NCBI GenBank assembly: GCA_021234155.1
Contig: JAJEKV010000002.1
Coordinates: 3,988,586 to 4,052,585 of the forward strand
Length of the DNA: 64,000 nt
Source of the DNA: Isoetes taiwanensis
Taxonomy: Eukaryota > Streptophyta > Lycopodiopsida > Isoetales > Isoetaceae
Direction: 5' to 3'
Below are positions 22,747-35,117 of the stretch, in pieces. The translations under genes and the position numbers were made by a program. Position 1 is the first letter of the stretch; every line of letters begins with the position of its first letter. Under the pieces are notes generated by a model, which saw only the letters and a program-made list of their open reading frames with translations, was not told the origin of the DNA and did no database searches.

Positions 22747-23142
22747 TTACGTCTCGTATTCTTGAATGTGACCAATTTTCCCACAAAAACAACCCTTGTA
22801 AAGCTCCAGCACATCCCTGTAATCCAAAAAAGGGTTAAAGCTTTCAAGGCCGAAAATAATTTTGAAGCATTCTTCATTCCAATGGCCGCCTATATGACAC
22901 AGGGTTTTCTTGAGTTCGGCTTTGAGCTTCTGGCACTGTGAAATGACGTCTTTTTTGAGAGCCTGGTAGAAAAATCTGGTATTTGAAGCTGGATGAAAGA
23001 AAAAACATGCAAGTTTGTTTAGGATTTGAAAAAAGATGGAGGCAGGATACCGGAATGGAGGAGCATTGAATAAATGGAGGAGCATTTGATATGTCTGCAT
23101 CCAGACGATCCCCATTTCTTTGACCTTTCTGTTTCTTTTCAT
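22747..23142 (-). CDS. Hypothetical ORF, 131 residues
   Basis: An open minus frame from an ATG at 23142. It contains 'KKDVISQCQKLKAELKKTLC' and a Cys/Phe-rich end ('YKGCFCGKIGHIQEYET'). No family is recognised and a second frame of similar length overlaps it, so coding status is uncertain. It lies 1.3 kb beyond the 3' end of the ABCG gene. Confidence 0.25.
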   Translation of the reverse strand: MKRNRKVKEMGIVWMQTYQMLLHLFNAPPFRYPASIFFQILNKLACFFFHPASNTRFFYQALKKDVISQCQKLKAELKKTLCHIGGHWNEECFKIIFGLESFNPFLDYRDVLELYKGCFCGKIGHIQEYET

Positions 23143-24426
23143 GAAAATCCTGTCCTGAATGATGGAGTAGAATTTCCAAGCGCATTGTCTCTATCCGACT
23201 AGATTTCTGCTCGGAAGCTTAAAAAACAATGTCTATCAATGCCTGTTGGTTTTGGAGTTTCGGAGATGGAAGAATCTGATGTTTGCCGCTCTACATGACT
23301 CTATTGGCATGTTAAATATATGCAATGATATTATTTGCAATGCTATAGCTGGCAACCTCCTTTATTTGAAAAAGGATTGCTTTGAGAAAGGAGCTTCTTG
23401 AGAAAGGAGGTTTGCAACGCCATAGCCGGCAAAGAAGAGTTCAACTGCATGGCATCATCTGATGCCTTTGTTCCTCTTTTATGGCACAGAGAAGTGGCTG
23501 AGCCGTCAGGGTTTGCTTGAAAAGGAAGAAAGGGGAAGGCCATGCAAGAATTTTGGGACTTTATAATTTTTTTTATTTTCTTACGTACACGTGTTGTGCT
23601 CAGGTTTTTTTTTGAGACGGAAATATTAGCCTCAAACAAAAAATGAGACTCGTTTTTATATGTTGTGATATATGAATAGCAAAAATGTTGCAGATTAAAA
23701 AGAATTATTTTCAGAGACATGATGGTCAAAGTAAAACAAAAAGCAACACATTTATAGCTCATGTATACGAGGTACATTGCACCCCTCTACCACAACCATC
23801 CCGCTGCTCGACAAGGATACCCTTTGTAAGAAATATAGAGAGAATGAGGTTTCCCAGCCTCTGCTGTGGAAGGATAACGTCTTCCACCTCTCATGTGCGA
23901 GTGAACTTCTGCGATACTATTGTTACATGCACTATACTCGAGGGAGGCATTGTGGTGCTACTACTACGGACATCACCAACATTCCCGGCACCTGTTAAGT
24001 GCCTCACTTTGTGTCGTACCAGGGTTAGCGGCTTCCATGGACATGAGTGCTTTCGACAAAGGAGAAGTAAATGAAATAACCAGTATGGTCTAACCTGAGC
24101 CCATAATCCTCTATACTTAAATAGTTTATAGTAGCCATTGTGCGAAGTGGTGTCGTACATATGCCATGGAATAACTCTTTTCGCATTGTGGCATGTGTCG
24201 AAAAGAGATTTTATGCATATAAACATATCAACAATGTTTGTTTGCTTTCAATATCGAATAAACTATATTGGCTGATCATCTTGGAATGCATGAAGAATGA
24301 TCCCCATATAGGCTGTAATCGGGATTGTGATTGGCCCTAAGAAAGCCATAATTCAAACCTCTCGACCTTGATGTTTGTGAACTTGGTTAGAATGTTAACC
24401 AGATAGGATCAAATCAAACAATGTAG
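23143..24426. other. No gene seen
   Basis: Several short overlapping frames on both strands, none with a recognisable domain. Probably 3' flank of the ABCG gene, which is transcribed leftward. Confidence 0.4.
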
Positions 24427-26367
24427 TCAGCGTTTTCGATTGGTGGGGCGCATTCTTAGAACAATGTAACTGAGAAATCTGTAGAACACGGCCATGGCAA
24501 CCATGATACCAACATCCTTCCACTTACTTTCATGACGGAGTCCAGCATCATCAAGAACGCTTTCACGGTTCGAAAGCGAAGAATACTCATTGATGAGCAA
24601 GGAATCAAGAGGGTACTTGAGCATGGAAACATAGTGCAGCCAGGCCCAGTACTTGGGGATATTGTCTTTGCTAATGAAGTAACCAGAGAAAAGAATAAAA
24701 ACACCCATGACACCTGCAATAAGAGAATTCCCCATGATATAGTTTGGAACCAAGGCACTGAAGAAGGCTACAAAGGAATTGGCCATGACAATGGTAAGCC
24801 ACAAGACAAGGAGGAAAAACAGAAAGGCAGAGAGAGAAGGACAGAGTCCCACAAGCCAGTATGTAGGGACTCCATATAGGACTCCAATGAACAGACAGAA
24901 AGGTAAGAAGACAAGGGTATTGGAGATAACATAGGAGGAGATTCTATATGCACCTCTGGATGTTTCCCTCATGAGGATGTGCCTTTCATCTAAGAACAAA
25001 GGCAAGCCTTCAACTGTGGAGGAAAGCAAAAAAGTTAAAGTGAATGCAAAGAATCCAAACCTCTCCCTCACACCTCTAGAATTGTCCCCCAGCCCCAAAA
25101 ATATGGTCCCAAGTGCAAGCCCTGCTCCTGCAGCTTGAAGTGTTCTTCCTGCAAACAGTTGCCTTGTCCTGAAGATGATCTTTGCAAACCTGGCTGCCAG
25201 CACTGCAGTCTCTCTCAGTCTAGAATTTGCAAAATCAGGTTTTTTCTCTTCAAATTCTTCAGATTCTTCAGCAGGGTAGGATTGAACCTGCTTTGAACTG
25301 GGCAGGAAAATTTTATTGCTGCAGGATTTTGCAGAATCAGGAGTCTTTAGTTGAGCAGATCCAGATTTGAGAGGATGAAGCAGTTTATTCTTTTCGTGGC
25401 AGAGCAGATCAATGGCATACTCCATAATGTTAATCTGGGGAGGAATCCGGTGTCCGGCAGCAGAAAGAAGGGCGCCCAAAAGGCTGAGAGAGCCATGGTG
25501 GATAACTCTTCCGTTTCCAAGGAGAAGGAAAGAATGGATCTGCTGCAAAATGCGAAAGCCGGGCTGATGGATACTCAAGATAATTGTCCGGCCATGAAGC
25601 TCCGCCATATTTCTCAACATGCTAACAACCTGCAACGCAGCTGCAGAATCCAGGCCTGATGTGGGCTCATCCAGAAGCAAAACGGCCGGATCATGTATAC
25701 AATCCACTCCTATGGAAACCCTTCTTCTTTCTCCTCCTGATACGCCCCTTATCCTGTCATTTCCAATCCTTGAATCCGCCACATGGGCCAGGCCTAATTT
25801 GTGCAGCAAATCCCTGATCCTTGAGATTTTCTCAGAAGCTGGCATCGTAGATGGCAGCCTCAGATTCGCAGTGTAAAAGAAGGTCTCGAACACTGTCAGC
25901 AGAGGAAATAGCGCATCGTGTTGCATAACATAGCCAGAAATCCGACGGAATTGTGCCACATCCATCGGATGGCTATTCACAAAAATGCTATCTCCCGGAC
26001 TGCTTGATTTAATCCGACCTGCTAGAGCTTCTAACAGGGTGGATTTCCCTGCACCGCTTGGCCCAGCAATTGCCAGAATTTCCCCTGGCTTTGCCACAAA
26101 ATTTACATCCTTCAACACATATCTTGAAGAATCCTTACATCCTGCTTCGATGTCCCCCTTCTTGAATTTTTTGTTGAAGAAAAAACGCCTGTCTTGATCT
26201 AATTTGTAGAAAAGGGGTCTGTCTTGATTTAATTTGTAGGATAGATTCTTCACTTCAATTTCGTACATTTTCTCTCTTACCGATGTGCATTCTTCCACGG
26301 CTGCTGCTACTTTGGAGGCCCTGATTTGGGTTTCTACGTCTTCTTGCCCCTTTCCCGCCATAGCCAA
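24427..26367 (-). CDS. ABCG half-size transporter (WBC type), intronless
   Basis: A 646-residue ATP-driven exporter subunit of the plant ABCG/WBC subfamily. It works as a dimer in the plasma membrane, and relatives move lipids, cutin/suberin precursors or hormones. The nucleotide-binding domain comes first: core 'EILAIAGPSGAGKSTLLEAL' with Walker A at 102-110, Q-loop Gln149, signature VSGGERRRVS from 209, Walker B VLLLDEPTSGLD (229-240) and switch His267 in SIHQPG. A linker of variable sequence spans about 305-390. The C-terminal half has six hydrophobic spans starting near residue 400, ending 'YWAWLHYVSMLKYP..SLLINEY' and a basic tail. All catalytic residues are present and length is typical. 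Lack of introns and the 'NLSYKLNQDRPLFYKLDQDR' start resemble the ABCG5/ABCG10-like group, so the assignment within the subfamily is tentative. The N-terminus holds a small in-frame duplication (YKLxQDR twice). The substrate cannot be told from sequence. Confidence 0.95.
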   Translation of the reverse strand: MAMAGKGQEDVETQIRASKVAAAVEECTSVREKMYEIEVKNLSYKLNQDRPLFYKLDQDRRFFFNKKFKKGDIEAGCKDSSRYVLKDVNFVAKPGEILAIAGPSGAGKSTLLEALAGRIKSSSPGDSIFVNSHPMDVAQFRRISGYVMQHDALFPLLTVFETFFYTANLRLPSTMPASEKISRIRDLLHKLGLAHVADSRIGNDRIRGVSGGERRRVSIGVDCIHDPAVLLLDEPTSGLDSAAALQVVSMLRNMAELHGRTIILSIHQPGFRILQQIHSFLLLGNGRVIHHGSLSLLGALLSAAGHRIPPQINIMEYAIDLLCHEKNKLLHPLKSGSAQLKTPDSAKSCSNKIFLPSSKQVQSYPAEESEEFEEKKPDFANSRLRETAVLAARFAKIIFRTRQLFAGRTLQAAGAGLALGTIFLGLGDNSRGVRERFGFFAFTLTFLLSSTVEGLPLFLDERHILMRETSRGAYRISSYVISNTLVFLPFCLFIGVLYGVPTYWLVGLCPSLSAFLFFLLVLWLTIVMANSFVAFFSALVPNYIMGNSLIAGVMGVFILFSGYFISKDNIPKYWAWLHYVSMLKYPLDSLLINEYSSLSNRESVLDDAGLRHESKWKDVGIMVAMAVFYRFLSYIVLRMRPTNRKR

Positions 26368-26440
26368 TGTTCCTCAAAGCTTCAAACTGAAGACTTTTGC
26401 ACCAGAAGGGGTATAAGTAGGCTTGGAAAGAGCACGCCGA
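26368..26440 (-). promoter_or_regulatory. Possible ABCG 5' UTR and TATA-like element
   Basis: On the minus strand CTACTTATACCCC lies about 45-55 bp before the ATG. It is the only TATA-like word close to the start, and is close enough that the true core promoter may lie further upstream. Confidence 0.25.
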
Positions 26441-26793
26441 GGAAAAACTCAGGAAATCACGCTGAAACAAGGCAGTGCAGGGGCGGCACAACACCAAAAA
26501 CGTGATTATGTGTAGCAGAAGCTTCATGGATGAATCCGGCATCAAAGAGGAAGGAGAAAAAAATCCACCAAACAAACTGTGCAAAAGTATGAATGGCACG
26601 AAACTGAGGGAGGAGATAGAATGCTGCAGCGGCAGGGCCTGAATGTTAGCTACTTATGGAGTGTATGACTCCGCTGTGCCGGGCAGCTTGGTTTTGGTTT
26701 ATGAATGGGAAAAGCTCGCATTTTTTTTCCGAGTCACATGATGCTGTCCCACAGGGATTTTCCAGGTCACAGTAAATGTCCTTATACAGGAAT

Positions 26794-26866
26794 GTCAATT
26801 TACTTGACATTTGTGAGATGGAAACAGCGCGACGCACGAGATCTCATGAATGTCAAGTAAATTGAC
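26794..26866. repeat. Long hairpin upstream of ABCG gene
   Basis: Arm 26794-26819 (GTCAATTTACTTGACATT..) and arm 26841-26866 (..AATGTCAAGTAAATTGAC) pair over 26 bp with two mismatches around a 21-nt loop. Each arm is itself partly palindromic (TGTCAATTTACTTGACA). It lies about 430 bp before the ABCG start and could be a tiny foldback element or a regulatory structure. Confidence 0.85.
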
Positions 26867-26918
26867 GTTGCTGTAACGTGGAAGTCATCTAGTTGCAATT
26901 CTGCGGGCCAAAAATACA

Positions 26919-26990
26919 GGTAAAACTCCAAGAATGCAAGGTAAATGCGGAGAATGCGGGGTAAAAGCCAAGAATATCTAGTAAAAGATG
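26919..26990. repeat. Degenerate 20-bp tandem repeat
   Basis: About 3.5 units of the pattern GGTAAA(A/T)..CC/GGAGAATGC: GGTAAAACTCCAAGAATGCA, GGTAAATGCGGAGAATGCGG and GGTAAAAGCCAAGAATATCT, then GTAAAAG. Confidence 0.7.
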
Positions 26991-29900
26991 TTGTTAATCG
27001 CTGTAAAATTTGTGTGCTACATTCCTAGAGACGAAACATGCCACATGTCATGATATGATTGGTTTTGTGGGCAGGATTGCAACTAGATTGCTTTTACAAC
27101 GTGGGAATGTGGCTATAACATGTCAAAGAGTCAGATATACCACGGATATACTCGTGGTTTGAACATGACAGCATCCGAAATATATCGAGTCAAATGTTCC
27201 TGTATAATGCTCGGGTCAGATGTTCCTGTCAAAAAGTAAGGGGTGCTATGTCACGTCAACTAGGCCTATGTTCATGCTGGAAAGAAAAAATGAATCATCC
27301 TGTGTTTGCCATCTTTGAGATCCCTATTGACGCTAATGCTTTCAACCAATGCAAGAGCCGGTGGAACAGATTGCTATCAACAAGGGTCTGAGTCTGTGAA
27401 AATTTGGCGCGTGCAGCGTGACGCCTTCATTTCTATTATTGACCGCAAATAAACCCGTTGACGGCATCATGTGACTGGTCCACTCTTTCTCCTTGTTTTT
27501 ATCTTTTTTTTTTTTTTTTTTTGATTCGAGAAATTTCAAGCAACCTGTTTAAAAATAAAAAAGAGCGCCGGATACCCAGGTTTCGAAAATAGCAATATGT
27601 TTAACCAGTAAAAATGGCACTTGATATTTGAGGCTACCGAAAAAAATATATGTTAATGCATTTTTTTGTGTATTTTACCGAAATGTTATTATTTTCTTGT
27701 CAGAAAATTACCAGAATTTTCTTGGAATGACCGGAATTTAAGAGATGTGGGGAGATTTTTAGGGACAGAACTCCGCTATTTTTGAACCATGCGAATACCA
27801 TTAATATTCCTATTTTGTTTTTAGATCGCTGGAATTTTTCAGAACTTAGGGCCAATAGAAAATACCGACAATGTTTATTGTGGGCAATTTTCAAATTTTC
27901 CAACTTTAGTTTTTTTTTTTCCCACTAAAAGTTTCTCATGCTCTGTCATATCCCAATCCATTTTACACACAGTGGTCATGTCCCAAAGTTTTCCAATAAT
28001 CTATTCTACACTGCGGCAATATTGGTGCCCTGTTCTTCTTGCTTTTTGAATAAACAATTCTAATTTTATTGCTTGCCCTATCCTCAAACATTACTTTGCC
28101 CCTTATTATAGCTTGTGTAACATTATTGATACTTCCCTTTTTTCGCTTACAAGAATTTCCATTTTGGGCTAGACATACTTTTCAACCACCATTCGTATCA
28201 ATCTTGTGCTCAACTAAGCATTCAAAGGTCTCTTCAAATATGTGGCAGGTCCAATCTTCCACATAATGACATGTAAAAATATAAAAAAAAACGTATTTGT
28301 ATGCATATATTGAATTTGCATTAGTTTAATCCTCATTCTGTGCAACCCTATGGTAGGTTTTTTAATAATGCCATTATGTTAGCACTAGTTATGGTGCACA
28401 TCCTTGATGGGCTAAGTATCTGAAGTGTCCAACCTTTAAGTCTAATCCGGGACGTCAACTTTAAGGGTTTGATCCATGACATACACTAAAATATTATAAC
28501 ATAAGAAAATGTTAGCTTCCCTTCCTGTTGCTTGACAACTTCTTGACTTCTGACCATGACTATGTGTTTCTTAATCACTCCACGCGCTGCCATATTTTTT
28601 TTATGTAATAGCCTACATTTGCAGCTACTTGATTCATCGCCATATGTTTTTAAACTTAACTTGGTGTCTTTTGTCCACGTTCTACATTAGGACGGTAGCT
28701 CGAAAACAATTTCACATTCGTGTTCTGGTATACAATAAATAAATGACAAAATATCATCTCTTTAATTCAATTCAACCACCTATGTATTTAATATGTTGAA
28801 GATGTCCCCATGTAATGTATTTTACATACTTTTTTGTTCCAAGTTCCTTCACTAGGTCAAAAGGAATCTATAAACTTTAGCACAAAAGAAACTATCACAC
28901 TATGTGTTCATTGTCCATGGAAACTCTTTGTTACACGTGGCAATTTTGTCATTAACTGTGAAGAATTGCCATGAGATGATGTTATGGTGAGGTGAAGCTA
29001 GACCATGAATTATAATCTTATTAAATTTGATTAACACATCCATGCATAAGGTGAACAATGCAATTAGAACCAAGATTCTTGAAATATCATCTAAGGTCTC
29101 AGCTTCTGTCTAGTCTTCTCGAACATGTGGCAGTTGTGCGCCCAACTTCTGTAAAATACAGTCGCCTTTACATTTAAATTAGGATTTGCTCATGTATTAA
29201 TCATCTTCAACTTGTGATGATTGTGCACTTGATTTCTAAAGAATAATATACGGCTAAGAATTGTATAGCATATTTCCAATGTATTTTCAATAAACTAGAT
29301 GCTCTTGTAGCTTTTTGTCCTACTTTGTCTACTCATAGATAGAACATTCGATCAGATATATTTCGTCAATAACCCTTTAAGGAAATAATTACATACAATA
29401 TAGTGTCCACAAAAAATAATTGGCTATTTAAAGAGTTACTCTCATATTCTAGTGGTTGTACTGGGATCTTCAAGTTTAGGATATGGAAACTCAAATCAAA
29501 CTATGCTATTAAGTAGCAAAAAACCTATTTATGGCATAGAATAGAATAGAACTGATAGAATAGAATAGAATTGATAGGAGTGAACTGATTTAAATATAAT
29601 TGTATGCAAATAGTTATCACTTGCATAGCATGGTTAGATAAGCATGAGTATTGCCTTTTGTCGTTTAAGTGCACGTTTATAAAGAATTTGTCATAAAAAT
29701 ATTTGAATTTTTATTGCTACATATCACTTATGTATAGTCAAGATAAGAGCATGTAAGTGACCCCATGCCATAGAAATTATAGAAATTATAAGAAATTAAT
29801 TTAGAGCATATACTTCTTTGTCATTTTCTGTCTAATCCTCACATTAGTTTAACAAGTTGCAGTAAAGCTATATACAATGCACCTTTCTACTTTTCCTTTA

Positions 29901-30001
29901 ATCAAATTGGAATATGACTCTAGGGTAGTTTGATCGGATTTGCAATTGTTAATTAGCTTTAGTCCCTAAAGAGTGAGGACCAACTTTATACTTCAACGAG
30001 G
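26991..30001. other. AT-rich non-coding
   Basis: A 3-kb stretch without a supported gene. It holds a poly-T run (about 27507-27523) and (AATAG)n clusters at 29538-29575. Frames are short and show no domain. Confidence 0.45.
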
Positions 30002-30009
30002 ATGCTAAG

Positions 30010-30549
30010 CAGGGTTGCCCTTAAGGGGCTATTTATAGCCAAATGGCTATATTTTGAATATTTCCGAAAATGAGATACTAAAGCCGAATAGGTTACTATT
30101 GAAAATAAATTATATTCTTTCGCCAAAGTTTTACCATTTCGTCCGCCCGCCCTTCTTAAATTAGCCATGCATTCTTAAGCTCAGATCTAGAGTTTTGCCT
30201 CCAGTTCCATGGATCTAAGTGTTTAGGATCATAGATTATCCCCTTAACACCATTGTAAATCAAGTAATTGTTTGCTAGCTCTAGTGGACCATAGTAGAAT
30301 ACTCAAAAAATCAACTACTCAAATTTTGCTAAACATAATAGGTTTCCTTAATCCTGTAAGTTGTATGTGAATTGACATCTAATTTATTTATTTCAATTAC
30401 CACACTAACGTTGGCAAGGTTCGCCAGAGTTTCTATGAAATAGTTCAAGTCGCAAAAAGTAATCGCCTACAAAATTAATATAGAAAGCTTATGATTCGCC
30501 TCACCTTCTAAATCATGCCTATGCAGATATGGCCTTAAGGGCAACCCTG
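30010..30549. mobile_element. hAT-type MITE with 8-bp target duplication
   Basis: A 540-bp element bounded by inverted repeats: both ends read CAGGGTTGCCCTTAAGG inward (17 bp perfect). It is flanked by the identical octamer ATGCTAAG (30002-30009 and 30550-30557). An 8-bp duplication and CAGGG ends are typical of hAT transposons. It has no transposase frame, so it must have moved with a transposase supplied in trans. Confidence 0.95.
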
Positions 30550-33330
30550 ATGCTAAGGTTTGTATTGTCTTGCCAATTGTAAAGCCATGGATTTACAAGG
30601 CTTACAAACAAAATTATAGAATGACTTGATTGCAAATTATTACAATTCTTACTAAAGATGCCCTCCAAGAGGGTCCTCCATACTGGATGGTAAATAAGTA
30701 AAAATGATCTCAACACCCCACCGTGGATCATATGCTATTATAAGTACATTAAGTGAAAAGGTGTTCCCATTGAGAGCATGAAAAAGAGTTCTAGATCAAA
30801 GATGATTTCTACCATTTGGTATCTGCACCGTGAGAAAACTGGCGATCGCCTCTCATCGGGATAAAAAACCCCGCCTTTTCAAGTTTTTGAGGAAACCCTA
30901 ATGAGAAACGATTGCCAACACTCTAGAATAATAGCTAGTATACGTCAGTCGAGAAGTGAGCTAAAACGTGATGGCATTGACACCTAAGAGAACAAAAAAG
31001 AACCTGCAGTGGAAAGTCTAAGAAGGAGAATAACCCGTTAGAAAGTTAGGCACTTCAAGCAAGGGCACATGCCAAAGCGGCAAAAATATAAGGAGTATAA
31101 TAGCACTCGGAAGCTCCAGGGCCACGTGGAGGAAGAAACAACAGCTGACCAATCGGGAACCGTCCACAGAAAAAATCCATCGTGGGAAAAAAACACCCGA
31201 TTAGTGCTGCCCCGGAGGCTACAGCGCCATGCCTAGGAAAAATGAAAATGAAATACTATCTTGGAGGCTCTCGCACCACGCCAAGAAAGGGAATTGAATA
31301 AGAAATATTGTCACAGAGGCTATGCACACCTGGAAAAAGAAACTATGAAGAAAAATAAAAATAAAAACAAAAAGCTGAAAGCTATAGAACCATAACATAG
31401 AAGGAAAAGAGGGAGAGGCTGGTGGGAAACCTGTGGAGCCAAAGAAGAGCAAAAAGGAAATAGGAGCTCAAGAGAACGCCGATGACCAAAAATTAGACAA
31501 GAGGTAGAATAATGTGAAGGACGTCCCCATCCAAGGAATGTCAGTTATATTGTTGTCACAATAGAACCGTGTCATTCCTAGGATGGGTCCTATGAGGCAA
31601 ACAAGTTGGCCGATAGAAGACGAATCTACCTCAAATGAAATAGGACAAATGAGGAAAAAAGGAGCAAAGCAACCACAGGGGGAAATGTGCAAAGCAGGAT
31701 GACCAGGATAGATGAGATGAATGGGACAAAAAAAGCTAGACAAGGCGAATGGAGGAATTGGGAACAACAGACAAAACGGCATAAACAATGGACACCAAGA
31801 AGGCAAGCGAACCATGGTGGGTCACGGGAGACGCGAACAAATGAAGGAGATAGGAGAATACTAGAACCAAGACGATTCAAGAGAAAGTGAAAGAAATCAA
31901 GAATAAATGACGAGTGAGGATAAGGAGGTAAAGGATCCCAAAATGCAGGACAAAAGAGACGAGCATATATAATGATGAAATGGACTGGAAAACAATAGGA
32001 TCGTGAATAGAGGAAGAGAGCACATGGACAATGAAGATAAGGTCGCATAATGCAAAAGTCTGATAAGAAGAAGCAATGGGAATATCAATTTGAATAAAAA
32101 AGCTATGTGATAATGAGACAATGAGTAACGACCTTGCAGACAAATATAGTGAATCTACCAAAGACAAAGAGGATAAGAGAATAAAATCTAAAGGAAACAA
32201 TTTGTATGTGAAAAAAGGCCAAAAACAGAAAGCTATGAAACAACGAGAGCAAGTGAAATGAGTTTATGTCAATGGGATGAGTGAAGAAAATGTTAAATAC
32301 CATTTCACCTATGAAACAAATGAGCATATGTATCAAGATCAAAGAGATAAAAGTGGATTGAAAATGAAAGAAAGGGCTAATTGCATGAAAGAAAGGACTC
32401 GAAGGAGCATGTATATTAGAAAAGAACAAGATACAGAGGAAGACCTAGAACTGACACAAGGGAGTGCACAATGGAAGGACTAGAGCAATCAAGCAAATGG
32501 GACAAAAATGAAATGTATGAGCAACTATGGTATAAGGTAATCAACATCGAGGTCACAACTAGGATATCCAAAACCGAGAGAATGGTCCACACATCTATCG
32601 AGCAACAGAGAAAAAGAAACTGTAGAGATTGACGGTACCAACAATGGAATGGAACTAAATAGCAAGGGCACTAAAAAGTTGAAGAGCTAAAGAAATTATA
32701 TGCAACAAACTAGATATAGTCGAACTCTATAATACAAGGCAAAAATGGAACAAATTAGATCAATCAAACCAAATAGAACCAAAGGAACCAAACAGAGAAA
32801 TGCAGGCAAAGGCGCAAGAAAAGAAAAACCATATCAATAAATCAGACTAGCAAGACAAGGCAACAAGATGAAAGAGGCAAATGATAACTAAGACAAAAAA
32901 AAGAAAAAGGAAAAGCAACCGCAATAAAAATAAACAATACGACATATGGACTAAAGGATTTAATTAAAAACACACAAGGATGAAGCTACGAATACTATTG
33001 CGACAGAATAGCAAGATGGAACAAAGAGAGCTTAATGCTACGAAAATGAATTCCGCTGCCAAAAAAGGAATAGATTCGACACATGGTACTAAAAGATCGA
33101 CAAGAAATAGAAGGGCACAAGGCAAAAAGCATAAATGAGCAAAACGATGGAGCGAAGGATACTATGGATAAAGGAGTAAGATGGGACATAGAATAAAAAA
33201 GGTAAAACAATGATAGAGTTCAGGACGCGAAAGGAACAAGTCGAACTAAACAGATGGAACAATAAAAAGCAATAAAAATAAATAAAGACCAACATGGCAA
33301 ACACAAGAAGGAAACATGCTAGAACTAAGA

Positions 33331-33670
33331 AATCCACTACCTCTGGAACTCGAACCCACTACCTCTGGAGTGGTAGCCGTGCAGCCTAACCGAAAAAGCC
33401 TGACCTGATAGTTAATCGTCACACTATCCTGCAAGGGACTGAACACCGAGGAGTGTGACGACCACCATCTGGACCCCCAACCCTATTACGGGTTGCCCAC
33501 ACCACTAGGGCATGAGTCGTCCAAATCATACTGTCACATTTAAGGGACTGGACGGGACTCGAACCCACTACCTCTGGAGTGGTAGCCGTGCACCCTAACC
33601 GAAAAGGCCACGATGATTTGGACGAAACCAAATCACACGCTCCAGACCTGATAGTTAATCGTCACACAAA
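33331..33670 (-). mobile_element. tRNA-derived SINE, dimer-like, minus strand
   Basis: On the minus strand GTGGGTTCGAGTCCCG is a perfect box B. It is preceded by GGCTACCACTCCAGAGG and a weaker box A-like TTCGGTTAGGGTGC. The same module recurs about 209 bp further on (box B-containing motif at about 33557 and about 33348), and TGATAGTTAATCGTCACAC occurs beside each. This suggests a tandem or nested pair of copies, the second truncated. No flanking duplication could be fixed. Confidence 0.65.
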
Positions 33671-35117
33671 GAAGCAACCCCCAACCAATGGAACTAAAGA
33701 AAACAAAGAAGCAAATATGTGCATCATAAGGCAGGAATAGTCCATAGCATTATTCGTGAGACTAAAACAGAAATGTGATAGAATATCATGAAAATAATGA
33801 AAACATATAATAAAAAGAGCGTTTATAGGCTCTCCTAGGCATCCATGAGAAACAACTGAGAACATATGCGAAAGGAGTGGGTTCGTATCTACGTGTACAA
33901 ATAGAAACAAAGCTCAAGAACTGTCTAGAAGCATAGAGCAAAAATAGGGAATAAGAGCAAATGAAATGGACATGGGAATAGTTTCTTATTGATATGAGAA
34001 CAATAATGGCCAATGTGGAAAAGAAGGAAAGGAATAAAATGCAGAATGGAACAAAGAGACGAACAAGAGATTATCATGAAATGGATGGAAAAGTTATAGA
34101 AGAACAGAGCTAATTGGAACGATGTAGCTAAGATCGCCAAATGCAAATGTCTAATTGGCCCTCCAAGGCAATCATGAGATACTGAGACAATATGACAAAT
34201 GAACAAGTATGAAGTCAATGAGGTAAAAGAAATAGAGTGAACATAGAGAGTAGTCAGAGTGCCAAATGAAAACTACAGGCAGGCGAGAATAGAAAGAAAA
34301 GAACCATCCCTAACTAAATTAATGAACCACGTAACTGCAGAAATAAATTAGCAATATTGGGGAACTCCACAACTTGAAAAACAAAGTCAACACAACTCCA
34401 AAAAAGAATAATGGAACAAACAGATGTGCATCTGACGACTGCAAATCTATAGTGCAAAGGATGCTACCATAGACTGCAAAGATGGAGATCCATTCGATAG
34501 TCAAGTAATAGATTAAATATTCAACTAAAGTTAATATATGCCCAAATGTATGCTCTCACCCAAATAATGAAATATCGAGTGCAAAATGACCATGCACAAT
34601 GCGAATTTGCTTGTAGAAAATGCTAAGATAAAAGAGCAAAAATAAATTTATACCTAACAGAGAAAACATCATCTCTCCGACACATCGAATTTCCATCCCA
34701 TCGTCAAGAAGACACGAACTCCTGCCAGCATGCCCCTGATTCTGCAATGCCAACACAAATGTCCCCTTGCTCCAACCTACAGGTCATCTGGGCAAGCAAA
34801 CATCGGAGAACTAGGTACTGAAAAGATTATACAGAATGCAATTATCGAATCTGAGTCAGCAAACAAGCACACAAGATGTAAGAGTGGGCCAAGGATCAAC
34901 CTCATATTCTAATAATCCGGTGCAATACGATATAGGCACTTAACCGTAACTTTAAAAACGATCAAGGCTCCATTTGGCACGTCTAATCCCAACCCATCTT
35001 AATCTAGAAAAAAGAGGGCAATGTATCTTGGCAAAACCATGAAATCTCGATCTTTTGGCATGGAGACCACCAAACAACAATATTTTGACATGCAAGCCTA
35101 CAAGAAAAGCTTATATG

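Noticed and set aside
29538-29575. LINE tail on the minus strand from the (AATAG)n run
   Set aside because: No LINE 3' UTR sequence lies beside it on either strand.
31219-32429. Series of Phe/Ser/Leu-rich minus-strand ORFs as membrane proteins
   Set aside because: They follow from the purine-rich plus strand, overlap in several frames, and have no start context, domain or splice logic.
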